64,000 nt of DNA, from positions 34,083,828-34,147,827 of the forward strand of contig NC_079876.1 of the NCBI RefSeq assembly GCF_029227915.1, written 5' to 3'. The position numbers and the translations under genes are program-made. The stretch comes from Hydractinia symbiolongicarpus (taxonomy: Eukaryota; Cnidaria; Hydrozoa; Anthoathecata; Hydractiniidae). Below, piece after piece: positions 36,338 through 49,528 of the stretch (positions are counted from its first letter, which is position 1; each line of letters begins with the position of its first letter). The notes beneath the pieces are model-generated. The model saw only the letters and a list, made by a program, of their open reading frames with translations, did not search any database and was not told the origin of the DNA.

Positions 36338-39300
36338 GATTAACACCGTTAGAAAGTCAATGAAAAGTAGTTTTTGAAACTGTCGCTATTTCTTCAGCTA
36401 GCGATAACGGATAGGATTGGTCCCACAGAAAAGAACGACTTATTTATCTAACTTTTTAAATGAAGCGCTACCACAGCGCCCAGTGTAATCGCTGAGTTCC
36501 GGCAATCACGTCAAATTAAGAAGAATGTTATTTCTTGGAGTCGAATTGTCTCACTTATAACATTCATAAGGTCACAGTCCAAAATCAGTTCAATTATGTG
36601 CCACAGTCAATCGTTTCACTGTTAAAAGCCATACAACCTAGTAATATCAGAAAAATATCGCTAAATACATGTTGGTACGAATATGTGACCCAACCGTTGT
36701 ACCTGAAACGGATTAACACCGTTAGAATGTCAATGAAAAGTAGTTTTTGAAACTGTCGCTATTTCTTCAGCGCGATAACGGATAGGATTGGTCCCACAGA
36801 AAAGAACGACTTATTTATCTAAATTTTTAAATGAAGCGCTACCACAGCGCCCTGTGTAATCGCTGATTTGCGGTAATCACGTCAAATTAAGAAGAATGTT
36901 TTTTCTTGGAGTCCATTTGTGTCATCTATGACATTGATCAGGTCCCAGTCCAAAGTTAGTTCAATTAAGTCCCACAGTCAATCGTTTCACTGTTAAAAGC
37001 GATGCAACCTAGTAATATCAGATAAATATCGCTAAATACATGCTGGTACGAATATGTTACCCAACCGTTGAAACTTAAACGGACTGACCCCGTTAGAAAG
37101 TCATTGAAATGTAGTTTTTGAAACTGTCGCTATTTCTTCAGCGCGCGATAACGGCCAGGATTGGTCCCACAGTAAAAAATGACTTATTTGTCTAAACTGT
37201 TATATGAAGCGCTACCTCAGCGGCCAGTGTAATCGCTGAGCTCCGGCAATCACGTCAAATTAAGAAGAATGTTATTTCTTGGAGTCCAATTGTCTCATTT
37301 TTCACATTGATCAGGTCACAGTCCAAAGTTAGTTCAATTAAGTCCCACAGTCAATGGTTTCATTTTTAAAAGCGATGCAACCTAGTAATATCAAAAAAAT
37401 ATCGCTAAATACATGTTGGTACGAATATGTGACAGAACCGTTGTAACTCAAACGGACTGACACCCTTAGAAAGTCAATGAATTGTAGTTCTTGAAACTGT
37501 CGCTATTTCTTCAGCGCGCGATAACGGATAGGATTGGTTCCATAATATAAAAACGCCTTTTTTTATCTTAATTCTTAAATGAAGTGCTACTACAAAGCCC
37601 AGTGTAGTCGCTGAGTTTCGGCAATCATTTCATATTAGGAAGAATGTTATTTCTTAGAGTCCAATTGTCTCACTTTCACATTTATAAGGTCACAGTCCAT
37701 AATCAGTTCAATTAAATCCCACAGTCAATCGTTTCACTGTTAAAAGCCATACAACCTAGTAATATCAGAAAAATATCGCTAAGTACATGTTGGTACGAAC
37801 ATGTGACCCAACCGTTGTAACTCAAACGGATTGACACCGTTAGAACGTCAATGAAGTGTAGTTTTTGAAACTGTCGCTATTTCTTCAGCGCGATAACGGA
37901 TAGGATTGGTCCCACAGTAAAGAACGACTTATTTAACTAAATTTTTAAATAAAGCGCTACCACATCGCCCAGTGTAATCGCTGAGCACCGGCAATCACGT
38001 CAAATTAAGAAGAATGTTTTTTCTTGGAGTCCATTTGTGTCATTTATCACATTGATCAGGTCACGGTCCAAAGTTAGTTCAATTAAGTCCCACAGTCAAT
38101 TGTTTCACTGTTAAAAGCGATGCAACCTAGTAATATCAGATAAATATCGCTAAATACATGTTGGTACGAATATGTTACCCAACCGTTGAGACTTAAACGA
38201 ACTGACCCCGTTAGAAAGTCATTGAAATGTAGTTTTTGAAACTGTCGCTATTTCTTCAGCGCGCGATAACGGCCAGGATTGGTCCCACAGTTAAAAATGA
38301 CTTATTAATCTAAATTTTTAATTGAAGCGCTACCACAGTGCCTAGTGAAATCGCTGAGTTTCGGCAATCATTTCAATTTAAGAAGAATGTTATTTCTTGG
38401 TGGCCAATTGTGTCACTTTCACATTTTTAAGGTCCTAGTCCATAATCAGTTCAATTAAGTCTCACAGTCAATCGTTTCACTGTTAAAAGCCATACAACTT
38501 AGTAATACCGAAAAATATCGCTAAATACATGTTGGTACCAATATGTGACTCAGCCGTTGTAACTCAAACGGATTGATACTGTTAGAAACTCAATAAAGTG
38601 TAGTTTTTGAAACTGTCGCTATTTCTTCAGCGCGCGATAACGGATAGGATTGGTCCCACATTAAAAAATGACTTATTTGTCTAAACTCTTAAATGAAGCG
38701 CTACCTCAGCGGCCAGTGTAATCGCTGAGCTCCGGCAATCACGTCAAATTAAGAAGAATGTTATTTCTTGGAGTCCAATTGTCTCATTTTTCACATTTAT
38801 CAGGTCACAGTCCAAAGTTAGTTCAATTAAATCCCACAGTCAATCGTTTCATTTTTAAAAGCGATGCAACCTAGTAATATCAAAAAAATATCGCTGAATA
38901 CATGTTGGTACGAATATGTGACAGAACCGTTGTAACTCAAACGGACTGACACCCTTAGAAAGTCAATGAAATGTAGTTCTTGAAACTGTCGCTCTTTCTT
39001 CAGCGCGCGATAACGGATAGGATTGGTCCCACAGTAAAGAACGACTTATTAACCTAAATTTTTAAATAAATCGCTACCACATCGCCCAGTGTAATCGCTG
39101 AGCTCCGGCAATCACGTCAAATTAAGAAGAATGTTTTTTCTTGGAGTTCATTTGTGTCATTTATCACATTGATCAGGTCACGGTCCAAAGTTAGTTCAAT
39201 TAAGTCCCACAGTCAATCGTTTCACTGTTAAAAGCGATGCAACCTAGTAATATCAGATAATTATCGCTAAATACATGTTGGTACGAAAATGTGACCCAAC

Positions 39301-40435
39301 CGTTGAAACTCAAACGGACTGACACCGTTAAAAAGTCAATGAAATGTAGTTTTTGAAGCTGTAGGTACTTCTTCAGCGCGCGATAACGGCTAGGATTGGT
39401 CCAACATCAAAATTTGACTTATTTATCTAATTTTTTAAATGAAGCGCTACCACAGCGCCCAGTGTAATCGCTGAGTTCCGGCAATCACGTCAAATTAAGA
39501 AGAATGTTATTTCTTGGAGTCCAATTGTCTCACTTATAACATTTATAAGGTCACAGTCCAAAATCAGTTCAATTATGTGCCACAGTCAATCGTTTTACTG
39601 TTAAAAGCCATACAACTTAGTAATACCGGAAAAATATCGCTAAATACATGTTAGTACGAATATGTGACTCAACCGTTGTAACTCAAACGGATTGATACTG
39701 TTAGAAAGTCAATGAAATGTAGTTTTTGAAACTGTCGCTATTTCTTCAGCGCTCGATAACGGCTAGGATTGGTCCCACAGTAAAGGATGACTTATTTACC
39801 TAAACTTTCAAATGAAGCGCTACCACAGCGCCCAGTGTAATCGCTGAGTCCCGGCAATCACGTCAAACTAAGAAGAATGTTATTTCTTGGAGACCAATTG
39901 TCTCATTTATCACATTTATCAGGTCAAAGTCCAAAGTTAGTTCAATTAAGTCCAACAGTCAATCGAATCATAGCTAAAAGCGATGCAACCTAGTAATATC
40001 AGAAAAATATCGCTAAATACATTTTGGTACGAATATGTGACAAAACCGTTGTAACTGAAACTGACTGACACCGTTAGAAATTCAATGAAATGTAGTTTTT
40101 GAAGCTGTCGCTATTTTTTCAGCGCGCGATAACGGATAGGATTGGTCCCACAGCAAAGAATGACTTATTTGTCCAAACTCTTAAATGAAGCGCTACCACA
40201 GCGGCCAGTGTAATCGCTGAGCTCCGGCAATCACGTCAAATTAAGAAGAATGTTATTTCTTGGAGCCCAATTGTCTCATTTTTCACATTTATAAGGTCAC
40301 AGTCCAGAGTTGGTTCAATTAAGTCCCACAGTCAATCGTTTCATTGTTAAAAGCGATGCAACCTAGTAATATCAGAAAAATATCGCTAAATACATGTTGG
40401 TACGAATATGTGACTCAACCGTTGTAACTCAAACG
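36338..40435. repeat. Mixed monomers, no clear HOR
   Basis: Starts: 36338, 36711, 37082, 37455, 37829, 38200, 38571, 38944, 39317, 39690 and 40063. The first two are class N (GATTAACACC, GAAAAGTAG); 36711 lost two bases at CAGCGCGATAAC and is 371 bp. Then come K, J, E, K, an alpha-like monomer, J, F-like, H and L. The order does not repeat within this stretch, although each class has close relatives at 24-30 kb and 43-47 kb. No gene is seen. Confidence 0.8.
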
Positions 40436-42673
40436 GACTGACACCCTTAGAAAGTCAATGAAATGTAGTTCTTGAAACTGTCGCTATTTCTTCAGCGCGC
40501 GATAACGGATAGGATTGGTTCCATAATATAAAAACGACTTTTTTTATCTTAATTCTTAAATGAAGTGCTACTACAAAGCCCAGTGTAGTCGCTGAGTTTC
40601 GGCAATCATTTCATATTAGGAAGAATGTTATTTCTTGGAGTCCAATTGTCTCACTTTCACATTTATAAGGTCACAGTCCATAATCAGTTCAATTAAATCC
40701 CACAGTCAATCGTTTCACTGTTAAAAGCCATACAACCTAGTAATATCAGAAAAATATCGCTAAATACATGTTGGTACGAAAATGTGACCCAACCGTTGAA
40801 ACTCAAACGGACTGACACCGTTAAAAAGTCAATGAAATGTAGTTTTTGAAGCTGTAGCTACTTCTTCAGCGCGCGATAACGGCTAGGATTGGTCCAACAG
40901 CAAAATTTGACTTATTTATCTGATTTTTTAAATGAAGCGCTACCACAGCGCCCAGTGTAATCGCCGAGATCCGGCAATCACGTCAAATTAAGAAGAATCT
41001 TATTTCTGGGAGTCCAATTGTCTCACTTATAACATTTATAAGGTCACAGTCCAAAATCAGTTCAATTATGTGCCACAGTCAATCGTTTTACTGCTAAAAG
41101 CCATACAACTTAGTAATACCGGAAAAATATCGCTAAATACATGTTGGTACGAATATGTGACTCAACCGTTGTAACTCAAACGGATTGATACTGTTAGAAA
41201 GTCAATGAAATGTAGTTTTTGAAACTGTCGCTATTTCTTCAGCGCTCGATAACGGCTAGGATTGGTTCCACAGTAAAAGATGACTTATTTACCTAAACTT
41301 TCAAATGAAGCGCTACCACAACGCCCAGTGTAATCGCTGAGTTCCGGCAATCACGTCAAATTAAGAAGAATGTTATTTCTTGGAGACCAATTGTCTCATT
41401 TATCACATTTATCAGGTCAAAGTCCAAAATCAGTTCAATTATGTGCCACAGTCAATCGTTTCACTGTTAAAAGCCATACAACCTAGTAATATCAGAAAAA
41501 TATCGCTAAATACATGTTGGTACGGATATGTGACCCAACCGTTGTAACTCAAACGGATTGACACCGTTAGAACGTCAATGAAGTGTAGTTTTTGAAACTG
41601 TCGCTATTTCTTCAGCGCGATAACGGATAGGATTGGTCCCACAGTAAAGAACGACTTATTTACCTAAATTTTTAAATAAAGCGCTACCACATCGCCCAGT
41701 GTAATCGCTGAGCTCCGGCAATCACGTCAAATTAAGAAGAATGTTTTTGCTTGGAGTCCATTTGTGTCATTTACCACATTGATCAGGTCACGGTCCAAAG
41801 TTAGTTCAATTATGTCCCACAGTCAATCGTTTCACTGTTAAAAGCGATGCAACCTAGTAATATCAGATAAATATCGCTAAATACATGTTGGTACGAAAAT
41901 GTGACCCAACCGTTGAAACTCAAACGGACTGACACCGTTAAAAAGTCAATGAAATGTAGTTTTTGAAGCTGTAGCTTCTTCTTCAGCGCGCGATAACGGC
42001 TAGGATTGGTCCAACAGCAAAATTTGACTTATTTATCTGATTTTTTAAATGAAGCGCTACCACAACGCCCAGTGTAATCGCTGAGTTCCGGTAATCACGT
42101 CAAATTAAGAAGAATGTTATTTCTTGGAGTCCAATTGTCTCACTTATAACATTTATAAGGTCACAGTCCAAAATCAGTTCAATTATGTGCCACAGTCATT
42201 CGTTTCACTGTTAAAAGCCATACAACTTAGTAATATCAAAAAAATATCGCTAAATACATGTTGGTACGAATATGTGACACAACCGTTGTAACTCAAACGG
42301 ACTGACACCGTTAGAAAGTCAATGAAATGTAGTTCTTGAAACTGTCGCTATTTCTTCAGCGCGCGATAACGGATAGGATAGGTTCCATAATATAAAAACG
42401 ACTTTTTTTATCTTAATTCTTAAATGAAGTGCTACTACAAAGCCCAGTGTAGCCGCTGAGTTTCGGCAATCATTTCATATTAGGAAGAATGTTATTTCTT
42501 GGAGTCCAATTGTCTCACTTTCACATTTATAAGGTCACAGTCCATAATCAGTTCAATTAAATCCCACAATCAATCGTTTCACTGTTAAAAGCCATACAAC
42601 GTAGTAATATCAGAAAAATATCGCTAAGTACATGTTGGTACGAATATGTGACTCAACCGTTGTAACTCAAACG
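40436..42673. repeat. Six-monomer tandem duplication, copy 1 (2238 bp)
   Basis: Monomers 40436 (J), 40810 (F-like), 41183 (H), 41556 (E), 41927 (F) and 42300 (J). The first five match 42674, 43048, 43421, 43794 and 44165 at a constant offset of 2238. The sixth ends in a J monomer with the private GGATAGGATAGG near 42371, while the copy continues into class K. Confidence 0.9.
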
Positions 42674-44537
42674 GACTGACACCCTTAGAAAGTCAATGAA
42701 ATGTAGTTCTTGAAACTGTCGCTATTTCTTCAGCGCGCGATAACGGATAGGATTGGTTCCATAATATAAAAACGACTTTTTTTATCTTAATTCTTAAATG
42801 AAGTGCTACTACAAAGCCCAGTGTAGTCGCTGAGTTTCGGCAATCATTTCATATTAGGAAGAATGTTATTTCTTGGAGTCCAATTGTCTCACTTTCACAT
42901 TTATAAGGTCACAGTCCATAATCAGTTCAATTAAATCCCATAGTCAATCGTTTCACTGTTAAAAGCCATACAACCTAGTAATATCAGAAAAATATCGCTA
43001 AATACATGTTGGTACGAAAATGTGACCCAACCGTTGAAACTCAAACGGACTGACACCGTTAAAAAGTCAATGAAATGTAGTTTTTGAAGCTGTAGCTACT
43101 TCTTCAGCGCGCGATAACGGCTAGGATTGGTCCAACAGCAAAATTTGACTTATTTATCTGATTTTTTTAATGGAGCGCTACCACAGCGCCCAGTGTAATC
43201 GCCGAGTTCCGGCAATCACGTCAAATTAAGAAGAATGTTATTTCTGGGAGTCCAATTGTCTCACTTATAACATTTATAAGGTCACAGTCCAAAATCAGTT
43301 CAATTATGTGCCACAGTCAATCGTTTTACTGTTAAAAGCCATACAACTTAGTAATACCGGAAAAATATCGCTAAATACATGTTGGTACGAATATGTGACT
43401 CAACCGTTGTAACTCAAACGGATTGATACTGTTAGAAAGTCAATGAAATGTAGTTTTTGAAACTGTCGCTATTTCTTCAGCGCTCGATAACGGCTAGGAT
43501 TGGTCCCACAGTAAAAGATGACTTATTTACCTAAACTTTCAAATGAAGCGCTACCACAACGCCCAGTGTAATCGCTGAGTTCCGGCAATCACGTCAAATT
43601 AAGAAGAATGTTATTTCTTGGAGACCAATTGTCTCATTTATCACATTTATCAGGTCAAAGTCCAAAATCAGTTCAATTATGTGCCACAGTCAATCGTTTC
43701 ACTGTTAAAAGCCATACAACCTAGTAATATCAGAAAAATATCGCTAAATACATGTTGGTACGGATATGTGACCCAACCGTTGTAACTCAAACGGATTGAC
43801 ACCGTTAGAACGTCAATGAAGTGTAGTTTTTGAAACTGTCGCTATTTCTTCAGCGCGATAACGGATAGGATTGGTCCCACAGTAAAGAACGACTTATTTA
43901 CCTAAATTTTGAAATAAAGCGCTACCACATCGCCCAGTGTAATCGCTGAGCTCCGGCAATCACGTCAAATTAAGAAGAATGTTTTTTCTTGGAGTCCATT
44001 TGTGTCATTTACCACATTGATCAGGTCACGGTCCAAATTTAGTTCAATTAAGTCCCACAGTCAATCGTTTCACTGTTAAAAGCGATGCAACCTAGTAATA
44101 TCAGATAAATATCGCTAAATACATGTTGGTACGAAAATGTGACCCAACCGTTGAAACTCAAACGGACTGACACCGTTAAAAAGTCAATGAAATGTAGTTT
44201 GTGAAGCTGTAGCTTCTTCTTCAGCGCGCGATAACGGCTAGGATTGGTCCAACAGCAAAATTTGACTTATTTATCTGATTTCTTAAATGAAGCGCTACCA
44301 CAGCGCCCAGTGTAATCGCTGAGTTCCGGTAATCACGTCAAATTAAGAAGAATGTTATTTCTTGGAGTCCAATTGTCTCCCTTATCACATTTATCAGGTG
44401 ACAGTCCAAAATCAGTTCAATTATGTGCCACAGTCATTCGTTTCACTGTTAAAAGCCATACAACTTAGTAATACCGGAAAAATATCGCTAAATACATGTT
44501 GGTACGAATATGTTACCAAACCGTTGAAACTTAAACG
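42674..44537. repeat. Six-monomer tandem duplication, copy 2 (five monomers)
   Basis: Monomers 42674, 43048, 43421, 43794 and 44165. Differences from copy 1 include ATCTGATTTTTTTAATGG near 43158, where copy 1 has ATCTGATTTTTTAAATG, and GTAGTTTGTGAAGC near 44197. Confidence 0.9.
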
Positions 44538-47145
44538 AACTGACCCCGTTAGACAGTCAATGAAATGTAGTTTTTGAAACTGTCGCTATTTCTTCAGCGC
44601 GCGATAACGGCCAGGATTGGTCCCACAGTTAAAAATGACTTATTAATCTAAATTTTTAATTGAAGCGCTACCACAGCGCCTAGTGAAATCGCTGAGTTTC
44701 GGCAATCATTTCAAATTAAGAAGAATGTTATTTCTTGGTGGCCAATTGTGTCACTTTCACGTTTTTAAGGTCCTAGTCCCTAATCAGTTCAATTAAGTCT
44801 CACAGTCAATCCTTTCACTGTTAAAAGCCATACAACTTAGTAATACCGAAAAATATCGCTAAATACATGTTGGTACGAATATGTGACTCAGCCGTTGTAA
44901 CTCAAACGGATTGATACTGTTAGAAAGTCAATGAAGTGTAGTTTTTGAAACTGTCGCTATTTCTTCAGCGCGCGATAACGGATAGGATTGGTCCCACAGT
45001 AAAGAATGACTTATTTGTCTAAACTCTTAAATGAAGCGCTACCTCAGCGGCCAGTGTAATCGCTGAGCTCCGGCAATCACGTCAAATTAAGAAGAATGTT
45101 ATTTCTTGGAGTCCAATTGTCTCATTTTTCACATTTATCAGGTCACAGTCCAAAGTTAGTTCAATTAAGTCCCACAGTCAATCGTTTCATTTTTAAAAGC
45201 GATGCAACCTAGTAATATCAAAAAAATATCGCTAAATACATGTTGGTGCGAATATGTGACAGAACCGTTGTAACTCAAACGGACTGACACCCTTAGAATG
45301 TCAATGAAATGTAGTTCTTGAAACTGTCGCTATTTCTTCAGCGCGCGATAACGGATAGGATTGGTTCCATAATATAAAAACGACTTTTTTTATCTTAATT
45401 CTTAAATGAAGTGCTACTACAAAGCCCAGTGTAGTCGCTGAGTTTCGGCAATCATTTCATATTAGGAAGAATGTTATTTCTTGGAGTCCAATTGTCTCAC
45501 TTTCACATTTATAAGGTCACAGTCCATAATCAGTTCAATTAAATCCCACAGTCAATCGTTTCACTGTTAAAAGCCATACAACCTAGTAATATCAGAAAAA
45601 TATCGCTAAGTACATGTTGGTACGAATATGTGACCCAACCGTTGTAACTCAAACGGATTGACACCGTTAGAACGTCAATGAAGTGTAGTTTTTGAAACTG
45701 TCGCTATTTCTTCAGCGCGATAACGGATAGGATTGGTCCCACAGTAAAGAACGACTTATTTACCTAAATTTTTAAATAAAGCGCTACCACATCGCCCAGT
45801 GTAATCGCTGAGCTCCGGCAATCACGTCAAATTAAGAAGAATGTTTTTTCTTGGAGTCCATTTGTGTCATTTATCACATTGATCAGGTTACGATCCAAAG
45901 TTAGTTCAATTAAGTCCCACAGTCAATCGTTTCACTGTTAAAAGCGATGCAACCTAGTAATATCAGATAAATATCGCTAAATACATGTTGGTACGAAAAT
46001 GTGACACAACCGTTGAAACTCAAACGCACTGTCACCGTTAAAAAGTCAATGAAATGTAGTTTTTGAAGCTGTAGCTACTTCTTCAGCGCGCAATAACGGC
46101 TAGGATTGGTCCAACAGCAAAATTTGACTTATTTATCTAAACTTTCAAATAAAGCGCTACCACAGCGCCCAGTGTAATCGCTGAGTTCTGGCAATCACGT
46201 CAAATTAAGAAGAATGTTATTTCTTGGAGTCCAATTGTCTCACTTATAACATGTATAAGGTCACAGTCCAAAATCAGTTCAATTATGTGCCACAGTCAAT
46301 CTTTTCACTGTTAAAAGCCATACAACTTAGTAATACCGGAAAAATATCGCTAAATACATGTTGGTACGAATATGTGACTCAACCGTTGTAACTCAAACGG
46401 ACTGATACTGTTAGAAAGTCAATGAAATGTAGTTTTTGAAACTGTCGCTATTTCTTCAGCGCTCGATAACGGCTAGGATTGGTCCCACAGTAAAGGATGA
46501 CTTATTTACCTAAACTTTCAAATGAAGCACTACCACAGCGCCCAGTGTAATCTCTGAGTTCCGGCAATCACGTCAAATTAAGAAGAATGTTATTTCTTGG
46601 AGACCAATTGTCTCATTTATCACATTTATCAGGTCAAAGTCCAAAGTTAGTTCAATTAAGTCCAACAGTCAATCGAATCATAGCTAAAAGCGATGCAACC
46701 TAGTAATATCAGAAAAATATCGCTAAATACATGTTGGTACGAATATGTGACAAAACCGTTGTAACTGAAACTGACTGACACCGTTAGAAATTCAATGAAA
46801 TGCAGTTTTTGAAGCTGCCGCTATTTCTTCAGCGCGCGATAACGGATAGGATTGGTCCCACAGCAAAGAATGACTTATTTGTCCAAACTCTTAAATGAAG
46901 CGCTACCACAGCGGCCAGTGTAATCGCTGAGCTCCGGCAATCACGTCAAATTAAGAAGAATGTTATTTCTTGGAGCCCAATGGTCTCATTTTTCACATTT
47001 ATCCGGTCACAGTCCAGAGTTGGTTCAATTAAGTCCCACAGTCAATCGTTTCATTGTTAAAAGCGATGCAACCTAGTAATATCAAAAAAATATCGCTAAA
47101 TACATGTTGGTACGAATATGTGACACAACCGTTGTAACTCAAACG
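43421..47145. repeat. Ten-monomer block, copy 2 (two extra monomers)
   Basis: Order H-E-F-K-x-J-E-G-H-L at 43421, 43794, 44165, 44538, 44909, 45282, 45656, 46027, 46400 and 46773. It equals the block at 27396 with two monomers inserted (44909, 45282; 746 bp). The insertion corresponds to a chimeric tail in 28513-28884, which ends GTGCGAATATGTGACCC, combining the K-derived tail with the E upstream sequence. Confidence 0.87.
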
Positions 47146-47892
47146 GACTGACACCGTTAGAAAGTCAATGAAGTGTAGTTTTTGAAACTGTCGCTATTTC
47201 TTCAGCGCGCGATAACGGATAGGATTGGTCCCACAGTAAAGAATGACTTATTTGTCTAAACTCTTAAATGAAGCGCTACCTCAGCGGCCAGTGTAATCGC
47301 TGAGCTCCGGCAATCACGTCAAATTAAGAAGAATGTTATTTCTTGGAGTCCAATTGTCTCATTTTTCACATTTATCAGGTCACAGTCCAAAGTTAGTTCA
47401 ATTAAGTCCCACAGTCAATCGTTTCATTTTTAAAAGCGATGCAACCTAGTAATATCAAAAAAATATCGCTAAATACATGTTGGTGCGAATATGTGACAGA
47501 ACCGTTGTAACTCAAACGGACTGACACCCTTAGAATGTCAATGAAATGTAGTTTTTGAAACTGTCGCTATTTCTTCAGCGCGCGATAACGGATAGGATTG
47601 GTTCCATAATATAAAAACGACTTTTTTTATCTTAATTCTTAAATGAAGTGCTACTACAAAGCCCAGTGTAGTCGCTGAGTTTCGGCAATCATTTCATATT
47701 AGGAAGAATGTTATTTCTTGGAGTCCAATTGTCTCACTTTCACATTTATAAGGTCACAGTCCATAATCAGTTCAAATAAATCTCACAGTCAATCGTTTCA
47801 CTGTTAAAAGCCATACAACCTAGTAATATCAGAAAAATATCGCTAAGTACATGTTGGTACGAATATGTGACCCAACCGTTGTAACTCAAACG
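47146..47892. repeat. Two further monomers of the central domain
   Basis: Monomers 47146 (GACTGACACC with ATGAAGTG) and 47519 (class J). The tail of 44909 and the monomer 45282 are closely similar at an offset near 2237 bp, another six-monomer spacing. No gene is seen. Confidence 0.8.
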
Positions 47893-48410
47893 GATTGACA
47901 CCGTTAGAACGTCAATGAAGTGTAGTTTTTGAAACTGTCGCTATTTCTTCAGCGCGATAACGGATAGGATTGGTCCCACAGTAAAGAACGACTTATTTAC
48001 CTAAATTTTTAAATAAAGCGCTACCACATCGCCCAGTGTAATCGCTGAGCTCCGGCAATCACGTCAATCTAAGAAGAATGTTTTTTCTTGGAGTCCATTT
48101 GTGTCATTTATCACATTGATCAGGTTACGATCCAAAGTTAGTTCAATTAAGTCCCACAGTCAATCGTTTCACTGTTAAAAGCGATGCAACCTAGTAATAT
48201 GTGAAATGTGACACAATTAAGAAAATGTTTTTTCTTGGAGTCCATTTGTGTCATCTATCACATTGATCAGGTCACAGTCCAAAGTTAGTTCAACTAAATC
48301 CCACAGTCAATCGTTTCACTGTTAAAAGCGATGCAATCTAGTAATATCAGATAAATATCGCTAAATACATGTTGGTACGAATATGTGACCCAACCGTTGA
48401 AACTCAAACG
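47893..48410 (+). repeat. 518-bp composite monomer at a domain boundary
   Basis: Up to CTAGTAATAT (48200) this is an ordinary class E monomer. A short patch, GTGAAATGTGACAC (48201-48214), resembles the tail motif GAAAATGTGACACAACC. From AATTAAGAAAATG (48215) the sequence restarts in the middle of another monomer, of the type with TAAGAAAATG and CATCTATCAC found at about 57155, 58640, 60125 and 60880. The join thus fuses a central-domain monomer to a right-domain monomer out of phase and adds 146 bp to the normal length. Class E is not seen again to its right. Confidence 0.9.
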
Positions 48411-49528
48411 AACTGACACTGTTAGAAAGTCAATGAAACGTAGTTTTTGAAGCTGTCGCTATTTCTTCAGCGTGCGATAACGGCCAGGATTGGTCCCACA
48501 CTTAAAAATGACTTATTAATCTAAATTTTTAATTGAAGCGCTACCACAGCGCCCAGTGAAATCGCTGAGTTTCGGCAATCACGTCAAATTAAGAAGAATG
48601 TTATTTCTTGGAGTCCAATTGTCTCACTTATAACATTTATAAGGTCACGGTCCAAAATCAGTTCAATTATGTGCCACAGTCAATCGTTTCACTGTTAAAA
48701 GCCATACAACTTAGTAATACCCGAAAAATATTGCTAAATACGTGTTGGTACGAATATGTGACTCAACCGTTGTAACTCAAACGGATTGATACTGTTAGAA
48801 AGTCAATGAAATGTAGTTTTTGAAACTGTCGCTATTTCTTCAGCGCGCAATAACGGATAGGATTGGTCCCGCAGAAAAGAACGACTTTTTTTTCTAAATT
48901 TTTAAATAAAGCTCTACCACAACGCGCAGTGTATTAGCTGGTTTCCGGCAATCACCTCAAATTAAGAAGAATGTTTTTTCTTGGAGTCCATTTGTGTCAT
49001 TTATCACATTGATCAGGTCACGGTCCAAAATTAGTTCAATTAAGTCCCACAGTCAATCGTTTCACTGTTAAAAGCGATGCAACCTAGTAATATCAGATAA
49101 ATATCGCTAAATACATGTTGGTACGAAAATGTGACCCAACCGTTGAAACTCAAACGGTTTGACACCGTTAAAAAGTCAATGAAATGTAGTTTTTGAAGCT
49201 GTAGCTATTTCTTCAGCGGGCGATAAGGGCTAGGATAAGTCCCACAGAAAATTTGACTTATTTATCTAATTTTTTAAATGAAGCGCTACAACATCGCCCA
49301 GTGTAATCGCTGAGTTCCGGCAATCACGTCAAATTAAGAAGAATGTTATTTCTTGGAGTCCAATTGTCTCACTTATAACATTTATAAGGTAACGCTCCAA
49401 AATCAGTTCAATTATGTGCCACAGTCAATCGTTTCACTGTTAAAAACCATATAACTTAGTAATATCAGAAGAATATCGCTAAATACATGTTGGTACGAAT
49501 ATGTGACTCAACCGTTGTAACTCAAACG

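Noticed and set aside
25357-44577. A family of 71-codon plus-strand frames (25357, 28337, 32805, 33924, 36535, 44362) with similar translations
   Set aside because: All start at TTG, not ATG, in TTGGAGTC(C/G), lie wholly inside the satellite and end at the common TTTTGA. Most other monomers have stops in the same frame. Similarity follows from the DNA repeat, with no excess of silent changes visible.
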